From an uncultured Prevotellaceae bacterium (GTDB taxonomy: Bacteria > Bacteroidota > Bacteroidia > Bacteroidales > Bacteroidaceae), in assembly GCA_902783165.1 (NCBI GenBank), contig CACZPU010000055.1, forward strand, positions 1 to 50,729: DNA of 50,729 nucleotides. Reading direction: 5' to 3'. The notes below the pieces were generated by a model. It was not told the DNA's origin, ran no database searches, and saw nothing but the letters and a program-made list of their open reading frames with translations. Position numbers and translations under genes: made by a program. This document shows positions 17,710 through 29,417 of the stretch, one piece after another (position 1 is the stretch's first letter; every line of letters begins with the position of its first letter).

Positions 17710-18285
17710 ATGCTATACCTATATTTATTTATCACTTTCTTTGAAATCGGCCTCTTCGGTTTTGGTGGTGGGTACGGTATGTTATCGCTTATTCAAAGTG
17801 AAGTGGTATATCATTGGCACTGGATAAGCATTGCAGAGTTTACAGACATCGTGGCCATAAGCCAAATGACTCCTGGCCCAGTAGGCATCAACAGTGCCAC
17901 ATATTGCGGATATACGGCAGCCGTCAATTCTGGCTATAGTATTCCTATGTCCATTCTTGGCAGTTTTACCGCAACATTTGCATTGGTGTTACCCTCGCTC
18001 ATCCTGATGATACTGATAAGCAAATTATTTATGAAGTACATGAAGACCTCACTGATTCAAAGTATATTCACTGGGCTTCGTCCTGCTGTTGTCGGACTTC
18101 TTGGTGCAGCCACACTGATGCTAATGACTTCAGAGAACTTCTCCACGCCAAAAGTCAACCTTTGGCAATTCTGCATCAGCTGTTTCCTTTTCGTTGCCAC
18201 CTTCGTTGGAACCAAATTCTTCAAAATCAACCCAATACGCATGATTGCATATAGCGGATTTGCAGGGCTCATTCTTCTTTATTAA
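17710..18285 (+). CDS. CHR (chromate transporter) family protein, second half of a pair
   Basis: 191 residues, homologous to its upstream neighbour: FGGGYGMLSLIQSEVV, ISQMTPGPVGINSATYCGY (the P-G-P variant of this motif) and FTGLRPAVVGLLGAATLML correspond segment by segment to the first protein. Five to six hydrophobic segments are visible. The two together make the equivalent of one long-chain CHR transporter in the inner membrane. The start has good hydrophobic context and no upstream alternative. rmuC begins 6 bases after its stop, so the three genes are probably one transcript. Confidence 0.9.
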   Translation: MLYLYLFITFFEIGLFGFGGGYGMLSLIQSEVVYHWHWISIAEFTDIVAISQMTPGPVGINSATYCGYTAAVNSGYSIPMSILGSFTATFALVLPSLILMILISKLFMKYMKTSLIQSIFTGLRPAVVGLLGAATLMLMTSENFSTPKVNLWQFCISCFLFVATFVGTKFFKINPIRMIAYSGFAGLILLY

Positions 18286-18291
18286 TTAAAT

Positions 18292-19698
18292 ATGTTATAC
18301 AATTTTATATTCCTCATCATCGGTCTTATTATGGGAGCTGCTGTCTGCTGGTTGATTGCAGACTCCAAGCACAGGAAGACAGTTAGAATTGATCAAGACA
18401 CCATTGGCAATCTTAACATCAAATTATCTTCGTACGAAACAGAACTGCGCATCAACAAGGATACCCACACTAACGATAAGGCTAAAATAAGTGAATTGGA
18501 ATCGGAAATCGACACCTTGGAGGACGAAAACCGCAACCTTCATGCTGCCGTTGTCTCTCAAAATAAAGAGTTGGAATTAAAAGAGGAACAACTTCAAGAA
18601 AACGACAAACGACTGCAGAAAGAAATGGAAATGGTGCAAGAACGCATGACCAATATTACAACCCAACTATTGAAAGTGCGTTCCGACGAACTTGAAAAAA
18701 GTAACACACTGCATTTGGGCAATGTTGTAAAGCCTCTTCAAGAACAGATTCTCGCACTTCAACAATTGGTTAACTCAACCCGAGAAAACGACATCAAGAA
18801 CACTGAGTCTGTAAAAGCGCATATAGAAAACATGATGAAGCGCTCAAAGGAAATGAGCGACGAAACCACACGATTGGCAAATGCTTTAACCCACCGCACT
18901 AAGTTTCAAGGCGACTTGGGCGAGACTGTGCTCGACAATGTACTCACAAGTGCAGGATTGCGCGAGGGTCGCGACTACGAAATGCAAGAGTTCATCCGCA
19001 CCGAAACAGGGCAGGTGATTACTGACGAAGAAACAGGCAGGCGCATGCAACCAGATGTAATTCTTCATTTCCCTGACAAGAAAGATGTCATCATTGACTC
19101 GAAAGTGTCTCTCACGGCCTACATGCAATATGTGAACGCTGAGGATGAACACCAGCGAGACATGGCATTGAACCTGCATCTGAACAGTGTGAGAAAACAT
19201 GTGGACGAGTTGGCTCGGAAAGACTACTCTAAATACATTGAGAAACCCAACACCACTTTCGATTTCGTTATCATGTTCATGCCCTTCGAAGGAGCATTCC
19301 AATCGGCTATGAATGCCGACCCAAAACTTTGGTCGTATGCCTTCAACCGCGGTGTGTGCATAGCTGGAGAGTTGAACATCTCTGTTATACTGCGCATGAT
19401 TAAACTATCCTGGACACAATTCGAACAGTCAAAGAACCAGCAACAAGTGTTCAAGGCTGCCGACGAGCTGATTCAGCGTATCGGTCTGCTCCACGATCGT
19501 GTTGTTGCAGCACAAAAGTGTCTCGACAACATGCAGGAAAAGTTTGAAGACATCATGAAATCAATAGACGGGCGACAGAGTATTACCACATCTGCACAAA
19601 AAATTGTTGCCCTCGGAGCTAAAGACGACAAGCGCATTCCCCGCACTCTCGAACAAGAGATTGAACAAGAAGAGGATGCTATTCAAACCACGAATTAG
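18292..19698 (+). CDS. rmuC: DNA recombination protein RmuC homologue
   Basis: 468 residues. One N-terminal hydrophobic segment (IFLIIGLIMGAAVCWLIA, ~5-22) would anchor it in the membrane. Residues ~35-190 are charged heptads forming a long coiled coil. The C-terminal RmuC domain contains FQGDLGETVLDNVL, VIIDSKVSLTAYMQY and FVIMFMPFEGAF; the D-S-K of the second motif belongs to a predicted nuclease-like fold. RmuC limits inversion at short inverted repeats in E. coli; its biochemical activity is not well established. It ends the purL-GH43-CHR-CHR-rmuC run. No strong terminator follows immediately; the nearest hairpin is at 19767-19785. Confidence 0.93.
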   Translation: MLYNFIFLIIGLIMGAAVCWLIADSKHRKTVRIDQDTIGNLNIKLSSYETELRINKDTHTNDKAKISELESEIDTLEDENRNLHAAVVSQNKELELKEEQLQENDKRLQKEMEMVQERMTNITTQLLKVRSDELEKSNTLHLGNVVKPLQEQILALQQLVNSTRENDIKNTESVKAHIENMMKRSKEMSDETTRLANALTHRTKFQGDLGETVLDNVLTSAGLREGRDYEMQEFIRTETGQVITDEETGRRMQPDVILHFPDKKDVIIDSKVSLTAYMQYVNAEDEHQRDMALNLHLNSVRKHVDELARKDYSKYIEKPNTTFDFVIMFMPFEGAFQSAMNADPKLWSYAFNRGVCIAGELNISVILRMIKLSWTQFEQSKNQQQVFKAADELIQRIGLLHDRVVAAQKCLDNMQEKFEDIMKSIDGRQSITTSAQKIVALGAKDDKRIPRTLEQEIEQEEDAIQTTN

Positions 19699-20087
19699 TT
19701 CATTCTTCACATTAAACTGCCCATTTGTAGGTCTGCCGTATAATACTTTCAATACTATAATAAAACCGTCTACGCCATGTAGACGATATAAATGTTTTAT
19801 ACAATTATACGCAAAATGAGTTTAGGCCATCTGTCAATGTACATTAACTTCTGAAAAGTTTGTGCTCAAGATATTGAACATCCTACATGAAATAAGCAGA
19901 AATGATGCAAAAGTCAACGACCATCCACTTATAAACATCAAGATTCTATATAACAAGTAATGAATCAGATGCAAAAAGTCAGCAAGTTTTTGTTCGTTAA
20001 ACAATTCGCATTTTGTTTACAAATAACAAGAAAAAAACATAACTCCCCCTATCCACGGAAATAACATTGACCCGTTGGGAGTCCCAA
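19699..20087. other. Intergenic region with one 7-bp hairpin
   Basis: The gap between convergent rmuC and the alpha-glucan operon is AT-rich and has no credible gene. A perfect hairpin CGTCTAC-GCCAT-GTAGACG lies at 19767-19785; read on the minus strand it is followed by GGTTTTATT, so it could stop stray leftward transcripts, and read on + it is a poor terminator. A second short palindrome, TTGGGAGTCCCAA, is at 20075-20087. Confidence 0.4.
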
Positions 20088-20121
20088 AAGGGATGTCTAA
20101 CCAAACATCGAGACATCCCTT
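20088..20121 (-). terminator. Rho-independent terminator of the alpha-glucan operon
   Basis: Perfect 11-bp stem AAGGGATGTCT / AGACATCCCTT (20088-20098 with 20111-20121) and a 12-nt loop. It lies 9 nt beyond the stop of the susA-type gene. Read leftward the stem ends in TTTT. Confidence 0.75.
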
Positions 20122-20130
20122 CTCATTATT

Positions 20131-22068
20131 TTAGAACTCTACAATAAGCGATTGGCGCGGTTTAAGAGGAACAGGCTTGGTCAAATCAATGATATTGCCT
20201 GTCACAACATCCTTTGCCTCATGATGATTCCCGATAATTTCAGCATAACGCGACACATCAAGCAAGTTGTCAGTACTTTTTCCGTTAAGGATTGTAAGCA
20301 CATTCCCACCTTGATATTGTCTTGCAATGACATAAATTCCCTTGTATGGAATAAACTGTGTCATGCTACCTTTAACAATGACGTCATTGTTTTGCCGCCA
20401 ATGAAGCAGGCATGAAAGCCAATTGAACATGTCATTCTCAATTATGGAACGTCCCTCTTCAACGAAGGCATTATGTGTGTCACCAGGAAATCCTCCAGGG
20501 AAATCCTTACGCACATTACCGTCGGTTACATCCTTGGTTCCATTCATCAGCACTTCAGTTCCATAATAGATTTGAGGAATCCGCTTTACCGTCAGTAGTA
20601 ATGCCAACCCTTGCTTCAGCGATGCCACGTCCTTACCATTTTCAAGGAAACGGTCGGTATCATGATTGTCCACAAAAGCCATCACATGGCTAGGGTCTTC
20701 GTACAAATAATCATAGCAGAACGAATTGTAAAGTCGGTTCAGTCCTTCCCACCAGTCATCGGTTTCTTCCTTCTTTGCTTTGGAAAGTTTGTCAAAGAAC
20801 GAAAAATCCATCACAGTCTTAAGATAACTGTTATCTTTCGAGAGTCGGCTGTTCTTTTGCCATGAGGCCGTATAAGCTGGTTCTGTCACCCATGTTTCAC
20901 CCACCACATTGAAATTGGGATACTCTTCATCAAGGATTTTCATCCAGTATGCCATACCTTTGGCATCAGCATAGGGATAAGTATCCATTCGGATGCCATC
21001 AATGCCAATGGTTTCAATCCACCAAATAGAATTCTGAATGAGATAGGTCATCACATGGGGATTACGATGATTCAAGTCGGGCATGGAAGGCACGAACCAC
21101 CCGTCAACGGTTTCATGCATATCAATTTTCGAAGCATAGGGGTCTTTCACGGGTGTAAGCTTATAACTTGTCTGCAAATACTGACTTTTGGCTGATGCCT
21201 TACCTATGCCATCATCCACATATCCAGTCATAGGATTTCTTCCAGAGGTATTCTCTCCTTTATTCTCGGAAAGCCAATCTGGAGTGTTAAGCCAATCTTT
21301 TGACGGCATATCAGAAACCCATGGATGTTCGAATCCACAATGGTTAAAAATCATATCCATCACAATTTTCAGTCCATGCTTATGAGCCTCATCTGTGAGT
21401 TGTCGGTAATCTTGATTGGTACCAAATCGTGGGTCTACACGATAATAGTCTGTTGTGGCATATCCGTGATAAGTACTGAAACCGTTGTTGTCGGGCGAAT
21501 TGTTCTCAAGTACTGGAGTAAACCACAATGCAGTCACACCCAGCTGGTTGAAGTAGTCCAAGTGCTGGCGTATTCCCTCCAAATCACCGCCATGGCGCAA
21601 ACTGGGTTGACTGCGATCGTTCACATAGGCATTCATCCCCTTGATCTGGTCATTGTCAGACCGTCCAGATGCAAAACGGTCAGGCATGAGCATATAGAGA
21701 ACATCCGCATTGGTAAAACCCATTCGCTTTTCTCCATCCATCTCGCGTTTTTTCAGTGTATAAGTTACTTTTGTTTTGTCAAACTTAAGCGTCATCTCAC
21801 CTGGTTGTACATCCTTTAGGTTAAGGTAAATCAGCAAATAGTTCGGCGAATCAAGCCGCACAACACTATCAACACGCACCCCAGGATAGTCGATTGTAAC
21901 GTCTTCCACCTTAGCAACATTCTTGCCATATACCATCAACTGCAATTGAGGATTCTTCATACCCACATACCAATCGGTTGGATCAATACGCGATATTTTC
22001 AACTTTGGAAAAGCACTCATCCCAACCATCATACTTAGAAATAAACCGATTAACAATAACTTTTTCAT
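20131..22068 (-). CDS. GH13 neopullulanase/cyclomaltodextrinase-type alpha-amylase (SusA-like)
   Basis: 645 residues from the ATG at 22068, chosen because it starts the signal peptide MKKLLLIGLFLSMMVGMSAF; the longer frame adds 24 unlikely residues. After an N-terminal beta domain (~20-115) comes the GH13 barrel with all four regions: I DMIFNHCG, II GIDGIRMDTY (nucleophile D362), III VVGETW (acid E391), IV FVDNHDTD (D470). The HGGDLEGI and LMPDRFASG segments fit the neopullulanase/cyclomaltodextrinase group, like SusA of Bacteroides thetaiotaomicron. It would hydrolyse alpha-1,4 links in maltodextrins or pullulan in the periplasm. It is the last gene of the operon, 77 bases after the pullulanase gene. 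Confidence 0.9.
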   Translation of the reverse strand: MKKLLLIGLFLSMMVGMSAFPKLKISRIDPTDWYVGMKNPQLQLMVYGKNVAKVEDVTIDYPGVRVDSVVRLDSPNYLLIYLNLKDVQPGEMTLKFDKTKVTYTLKKREMDGEKRMGFTNADVLYMLMPDRFASGRSDNDQIKGMNAYVNDRSQPSLRHGGDLEGIRQHLDYFNQLGVTALWFTPVLENNSPDNNGFSTYHGYATTDYYRVDPRFGTNQDYRQLTDEAHKHGLKIVMDMIFNHCGFEHPWVSDMPSKDWLNTPDWLSENKGENTSGRNPMTGYVDDGIGKASAKSQYLQTSYKLTPVKDPYASKIDMHETVDGWFVPSMPDLNHRNPHVMTYLIQNSIWWIETIGIDGIRMDTYPYADAKGMAYWMKILDEEYPNFNVVGETWVTEPAYTASWQKNSRLSKDNSYLKTVMDFSFFDKLSKAKKEETDDWWEGLNRLYNSFCYDYLYEDPSHVMAFVDNHDTDRFLENGKDVASLKQGLALLLTVKRIPQIYYGTEVLMNGTKDVTDGNVRKDFPGGFPGDTHNAFVEEGRSIIENDMFNWLSCLLHWRQNNDVIVKGSMTQFIPYKGIYVIARQYQGGNVLTILNGKSTDNLLDVSRYAEIIGNHHEAKDVVTGNIIDLTKPVPLKPRQSLIVEF

Positions 22069-22145
22069 ATTCTCAAACATATACTTACCCAATATCAAAA
22101 AATAATATAGATTTGTATTAACTATTAAAAGATTATCCAATAAGC

Positions 22146-24089
22146 CTATGGTTGATACAAAATCAAAGCCGACTGACCAGAGACAAAGATTGTACTTCCA
22201 AATGTTTTGGAAGTAGACTGCTCATTGATGACTCCATCTTTGCAAACCACCGTATACATTCCTTTGGGAACTGAAACCTTCTCCACTTGCTTGTTGGCAT
22301 TCAAGACAACTATAATGTTGCGCCAATCATCACGACCTGCATAGTTTTTCAGTCTGAAGGCAACGACACCCTGAGGGGTATCGAGAAACTCTAAATGTTT
22401 TCGCACCAAATGAGCATCTCCCAAACGAAATGCAGGATGATTGCGGCGCAAGCTAATCAAATCGCTATAATAACGAAACACATGCGGATAGCGTTTTAGA
22501 TTATCCCAATCCAAATGATTTATGCTGTCAGGCGAATTATAACTATTGTGAACACCTTGTTTAGTACGCAACATTTCCTCACCGCAGAGCATGAAAGGAA
22601 CTCCTTGTGATGTAAAAACAGCGGTCTGAGCAAGTAAGTCTAGACGGATCAATTCATCAATCTGTTCTTTTGACAAACTACCATCTTCTGTTTTTAGAGA
22701 AGGAACGCTTGCTTTCAATCGGTCAACAAGGCACATATCATCGTGACACGAGACATAACTAATCATTTGCGTAGGCTCATCAGCCCAAGGTTCTTTGCTG
22801 TAGTTCACTTTCGACATATCAACCTGTGGATGTTGAATACCGCCAACAATACCAAATTTGATACTTTCTTCCATTCCGGAGACTCCTGCAAGGAAGCCCC
22901 CCTTGGTATCATCGGAGAAAGGACCACGCAATCCGTCACGCAGTTCATCACTGAAAGCGGCAATATTGGGCATTTTCTTCAAATTAGCCTTCATGCCCAA
23001 CTGTTCTTGCGGATACGCGCAATTGTTGGCGCTCCAACCCTCACCATAAATAAAAATATTAGAATCAATCTTGTTTAGCTCCGTACGTATCACATTCATT
23101 GTCTCTATATCGTGAATGCCCATTAAGTCGAAACGGAAACCATCTACTCTATATTCGTTTGCCCAATATTTCACACTCTCTATCATAAACTGTCGCATCA
23201 TAGGCTTCTCCGATGCGGTTTCATTGCCACAGCCAGACCCATTACTATAACCCCCTTCGGCATTCTTGCGATAATAGTAGTCGGGATATGTCTTTTGGAA
23301 GTTACTTCCTTCTATGTCAAAAGTATGATTATACACTACATCAAGTATGACGCGGATATCTGCCTTGTGTAAAGCTTGAACCATCTGCTTAAATTCGCGA
23401 ATGCGCACTTTCGGGTCATATGGATTAGTGGAATAAGAACCATCTGGGACATTATAGTTAACAGGATCATATCCCCAATTGAATTGCGGCTTGTCCAACT
23501 TCGTCTCGTCAACCGAGGCATAATCGAATGAAGGAAGTATGTGAACAGCATTCACACCCAAAGCTTTAAGATGCTCTATCGCCTTTGGCTCGGTTAATGC
23601 TAAGAACTTGCCTTTATTTTCAATACCAGAAGAAGAGTGGATTGAGAAATCGCGATGATGCATTTCATAAATGACAAGGTCTGCTGGCGATTTCGTCACT
23701 GGACGCTGATCACAACACCAATCGTCTGGGGCTGTTTCTATCATATTGATAATTGCTCCACGACGGCCATTCACACCTACAGCCTTGGCAAAAACACCAG
23801 GACATTCGCCATGCCCTATGTCGAAAGTATAAAATTTGTCGCGCATGTCACCTTTTACAGAGACAGTCCAAATCTGCTTATCCTGATTGAAACTCATCTT
23901 TGCGGTTTTAATGGCTTTGCCACCAACCCCATCTTTGTAAATCCGGACTTTCACTAGTTTGGCGTCTGAAGGGGCAAAAAGATTAAATGTCGTTTCCTCG
24001 GGATTGAGCTCCACCTCGTTGAACTTAAAGGTTTGGGCTTGGACATATGTTACCATAGCCATAAAAGCAATTGTGATTGTTTTCTTCAT
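22146..24089 (-). CDS. pulA: Type I pullulanase (GH13)
   Basis: 647 residues with a signal peptide (MKKTITIAFMAMVTYVQAQ). An N-terminal CBM48-like sandwich (~20-120) precedes the barrel. The type I pullulanase motif is present as FNWGYDP (203-209; usually YNWGYDP). Catalytic regions: DVVYNHT, VDGFRFDLMG (nucleophile D321), FIYGEGW (acid E350), SCHDDM (H449, D450). The enzyme cuts alpha-1,6 branch points of starch, glycogen fragments or pullulan, preparing linear chains for the GH13 and GH97 neighbours. It is close to usual length for short secreted forms and has no C-terminal anchor. It starts 11 bases after the GH97 stop. A cytoplasmic location is unlikely given the signal peptide. Confidence 0.92.
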   Translation of the reverse strand: MKKTITIAFMAMVTYVQAQTFKFNEVELNPEETTFNLFAPSDAKLVKVRIYKDGVGGKAIKTAKMSFNQDKQIWTVSVKGDMRDKFYTFDIGHGECPGVFAKAVGVNGRRGAIINMIETAPDDWCCDQRPVTKSPADLVIYEMHHRDFSIHSSSGIENKGKFLALTEPKAIEHLKALGVNAVHILPSFDYASVDETKLDKPQFNWGYDPVNYNVPDGSYSTNPYDPKVRIREFKQMVQALHKADIRVILDVVYNHTFDIEGSNFQKTYPDYYYRKNAEGGYSNGSGCGNETASEKPMMRQFMIESVKYWANEYRVDGFRFDLMGIHDIETMNVIRTELNKIDSNIFIYGEGWSANNCAYPQEQLGMKANLKKMPNIAAFSDELRDGLRGPFSDDTKGGFLAGVSGMEESIKFGIVGGIQHPQVDMSKVNYSKEPWADEPTQMISYVSCHDDMCLVDRLKASVPSLKTEDGSLSKEQIDELIRLDLLAQTAVFTSQGVPFMLCGEEMLRTKQGVHNSYNSPDSINHLDWDNLKRYPHVFRYYSDLISLRRNHPAFRLGDAHLVRKHLEFLDTPQGVVAFRLKNYAGRDDWRNIIVVLNANKQVEKVSVPKGMYTVVCKDGVINEQSTSKTFGSTIFVSGQSALILYQP

Positions 24090-24100
24090 TCTTTTAAATA

Positions 24101-26350
<2,250 letters not shown>

Positions 26351-29071
26351 TTATTTTCTTCCAGATTGTGTAATCAATTCTTTCAAGTTATCATTAAACG
26401 AATGGCTCTCCATCAACTGCTCAATAGTTATATGCATGCGATAGCGCCAATAGTGTTTGGGATTGGCTGGGATGTTGATGCGCTCGGCATTCTTGTCTGG
26501 CAGGCGAAGTTTCTCATCAATAGCCAACCAATCTTGGATGGAAAGGATGCAGAGCATGCTCGGGGAAGTAAGGTGACGCGAGATGATATCACGTGCCAAC
26601 CAACCTGGCAACGGATGCGGTGCACTATCGCCACGATATAGCATAGTGTTATAATATTCCTGCGTACGGGCTTCATCTTCGTCCCACCATTGTCGCAATG
26701 TAGGCATATCATGACTGGAAATAGTGCATACACTACGATACGGATTACGAGAAAGATGCCCAAACTTTACGGCCGGATCTTTTGGCATCGACTGAAGTTC
26801 CAACGAAAGTATTCGTAGTTCGTTCATAACCCAAGGCACACAGTCTGGCACCATGCCCAAGTCTTCAGCACAAACCAACATACGAGTGGCTTGAACCAAC
26901 TTGGGTAGTTTTTTCATGGCTTCACGATACCAAAATTGATTGTTCCGACGATAATAATAATCATTGTAAATTCTGTTAAATACAAATTTGTCACCATCAC
27001 TAAGACTTTCATATACGAAATCTAGTTGTGCGGAAATACGTGGATGGAATTTGTTATAATCCTTATGGTCACGCACAAAGAGAACGTTGCTTAACAATGC
27101 ATAAAGACTGTCCCGCAGGTTGGCCAATTCTGTTTTTTTGTCCTCGTTCTGGCATTGAGCTGATAGTTTTTCATACCATTTCTCCACCTTACGCTGGGTG
27201 TTGAACTCTTCTTTCATACGATAGAAGCCATCGCCCTTGGATTCCAGATAGTGCTTACGCACCTCATCGGCTTTTTCGTTGAACATGCGGTCAAGAACCC
27301 AGTCGGCAATATAAGGCTCCAAAAAAAGATCCTCATGCCAAAGCAGGCCATAGGCTTCAATCTCTTCAGATGTCATACCCAATGACGGAGCGAACTGACC
27401 AAGCAGCCCATGGACAGCATTAAAAGGTATTTCCCATATACGGAAGAAACCGAGCACATGGTCAATTCTGTAAGCATCGAAAAACTTGGCCATATTTGTA
27501 AACCTTCGAACCCACCACAAACAGTCATCCTTGAGCATTTCATCCCAATTGTAAGTGGGGAATCCCCAGTTCTGACCATTTACAGAAAAATCATCGGGGG
27601 GTGCACCAGCTTGTCCGTTCAGGTTGAAATAGCGTGGTTCCTGCCATGCATCACAACCATGACGGTTTACTCCAATAGGTATGTCACCCTTGAGGATGAC
27701 ACCTTTTTGACGGGCATATTCGTGTACCTCGCTCATCTGGTTGTTCAGAATATACTGGATAAAATAGAAGAAAGCCACTTCCTTATAAACAGCTGTACGC
27801 GGTGAGGAAAGGGCATCGCGGTCGGCTTCATCCCAAATCCGATGGTCAGGCCATTGGGTATAGTCGGCAGTTCCATACTTGTCGCGCAGACTACAATACT
27901 GGGCGTATGGCACAAGCCACTGCTTTGTTTCTTCAAAGAAATGCTTGTATTTGGCCGAAACCATCATTTTCTTCCCTTCCTGAGCGAACAAGAGTCGAAG
28001 ATATTCCGTTTTAGCATCATTCACACGTTCATAGTCAATCTGAGGAAGGGCATTCAACTCTACTCTCAACGCCTCAAATTTTTTGCGCTTTTCCTCATCG
28101 TTCAGCATTGGAAGGGCTCTCAAATCAACATACTGCGGATGTAGTGCGAAAATGCTGATGCACGAATATGGATAGGAATCGGTCCAGGTGTGCGTAGTGG
28201 TTGTATCGTTTATTGGCAGAATCTGGAGCACTCGCTGACGGGTAGACTCCACCCAGTCAATCATTTTCTTCAGGTCGCCGAAATCACCCACGCCAAAACT
28301 GTCGTTGCTCCTCAGCGAGAAGACTGGAACCAATGTTCCTGCCACTTTCTGATTGTAGATTGGGAAAGAGGCTTGCGGAAGCTCATAGACAAGCACATCT
28401 CCCGCATTGACAACTGGCAGCGTCACTACACGGTTTTTCCCCTCTTCCCAAATAGGGCTCACGTCCTTGTCTTCATCGAGCACTACAAACTTAAACTCCA
28501 TTACTGGTCGCTGAAATCGCGTGGCATCAATATTCACAATCCACTCATTGTGCTGATGCTCTGTCATTGCCAAACTCTTCAGGATTTCCCATCCGCCCAG
28601 CAATGGGTCCTCTCCAACAACTGCCAGCCTTTCGCATTCGCGCAATTGCGGAGCACGAACTTTTAATCGGACAGTGGAAACGAATGGCTTCAGCGCACTC
28701 TTTACAGGTGTGTGCCGTGCTATACAATCGGTGAAAGCGCTACTGTAGAGATAAGAATCTTCAGGAATGTCTATCCAATGGTCGTATATCATATAGTTAG
28801 TGCCATTGTTGCTAACCAATTCCAATCTGTGTGGGGCTATCAGCCATTCATGACGGCTTTGCATTCCGTTGCACTCAACACTGTAGTAATAGTCAATCAC
28901 ATTACCAACATTAAATTTACCCCTCATTTCATAAAACCAATGGTAGCCATCGATGGTACTCATACGATAGGCCGACTCCAAAGACGCGCCCTGCACATCC
29001 CGGGTCATCAGATTCAATATCAGCTCTTCGCCGAACACTGTCTGATACTCTATATTAAAAACCAATTTCAT
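26351..29071 (-). CDS. malQ: 4-alpha-glucanotransferase (GH77, MalQ) with N-terminal starch-binding domains
   Basis: 906 residues. Unlike the rest of the operon it has no signal peptide and is probably cytoplasmic. The first ~240 residues look like two tandem CBM20-type starch-binding modules (the second includes LAVVGEDPLLGGWEILKSLAM and VVLDEDKDVSPIWEEGKNR). The GH77 core follows: RSNDSFGVGDFGDL, PDDFSVNGQNWGFPTYNW, YRIDHVLGFFRIWEIP (nucleophile Asp), VCAEDLGMVPDCV (acid Glu) and SSHDMPTLRQWWDED (transition-state Asp). It moves maltosyl units between chains and releases glucose. Members with this architecture, common in Bacteroidetes and related to plant DPE2, are ~900 residues. First gene of the operon. 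Confidence 0.93.
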   Translation of the reverse strand: MKLVFNIEYQTVFGEELILNLMTRDVQGASLESAYRMSTIDGYHWFYEMRGKFNVGNVIDYYYSVECNGMQSRHEWLIAPHRLELVSNNGTNYMIYDHWIDIPEDSYLYSSAFTDCIARHTPVKSALKPFVSTVRLKVRAPQLRECERLAVVGEDPLLGGWEILKSLAMTEHQHNEWIVNIDATRFQRPVMEFKFVVLDEDKDVSPIWEEGKNRVVTLPVVNAGDVLVYELPQASFPIYNQKVAGTLVPVFSLRSNDSFGVGDFGDLKKMIDWVESTRQRVLQILPINDTTTTHTWTDSYPYSCISIFALHPQYVDLRALPMLNDEEKRKKFEALRVELNALPQIDYERVNDAKTEYLRLLFAQEGKKMMVSAKYKHFFEETKQWLVPYAQYCSLRDKYGTADYTQWPDHRIWDEADRDALSSPRTAVYKEVAFFYFIQYILNNQMSEVHEYARQKGVILKGDIPIGVNRHGCDAWQEPRYFNLNGQAGAPPDDFSVNGQNWGFPTYNWDEMLKDDCLWWVRRFTNMAKFFDAYRIDHVLGFFRIWEIPFNAVHGLLGQFAPSLGMTSEEIEAYGLLWHEDLFLEPYIADWVLDRMFNEKADEVRKHYLESKGDGFYRMKEEFNTQRKVEKWYEKLSAQCQNEDKKTELANLRDSLYALLSNVLFVRDHKDYNKFHPRISAQLDFVYESLSDGDKFVFNRIYNDYYYRRNNQFWYREAMKKLPKLVQATRMLVCAEDLGMVPDCVPWVMNELRILSLELQSMPKDPAVKFGHLSRNPYRSVCTISSHDMPTLRQWWDEDEARTQEYYNTMLYRGDSAPHPLPGWLARDIISRHLTSPSMLCILSIQDWLAIDEKLRLPDKNAERINIPANPKHYWRYRMHITIEQLMESHSFNDNLKELITQSGRK

Positions 29072-29417
29072 AGTTTGTCGGGTTAGTGTTTACAATGCGA
29101 AAGTACATAAATTCGTGCAATATCGAATGTGTTTTATGTAGGTTACTGCCCTATTTGTTGCGCAAACGATTGCATACAAATAGAATGTTGTCAATCAGCG
29201 AATTTCATTTTTTCACAACAGTCTTTCAGGCTTTTGTGCAAATGATCACGCACAGTCTTTCTACAAGTTCAAGAACATAGTCTGAGAAATGTGCAAAAAA
29301 TCGAAAAAGCTAAAAAAAAAAATACTAAAAATCGAATGAATTGATGGGAGAATAAAAATAATAATTCGTATATTTGCACCAATATAAATATGATTAACTA
29401 AAACTATCTGACAAAAA
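29072..29417. other. Divergent regulatory region between malQ and the alcohol dehydrogenase
   Basis: About 345 AT-rich bases with no gene. Rightward promoter element at 29369-29376. Leftward, for the malQ operon, no full TAnnTTTG is present; the best is TACTTTCG about 30 bases before malQ, with TTCG 18 bases further upstream. Such an imperfect pair would fit a promoter needing an activator, as expected for a maltose-induced operon, but this is inference. A-tract of 11 near 29311-29321. Confidence 0.4.
29369..29376 (+). promoter_or_regulatory. Promoter -7 element of the iron alcohol dehydrogenase gene
   Basis: TATATTTG matches TAnnTTTG. No TTG at -33. The predicted start near 29380 leaves ~38 nt before the ATG at 29418. 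Confidence 0.55.

Noticed and set aside
17104-18285. Chromate-resistance cassette acquired by transfer
   Set aside because: The pair is embedded in an operon-like run with rmuC, has neighbour-like base composition, and no chrB regulator or mobile element is near; CHR pairs are common in Bacteroidetes.
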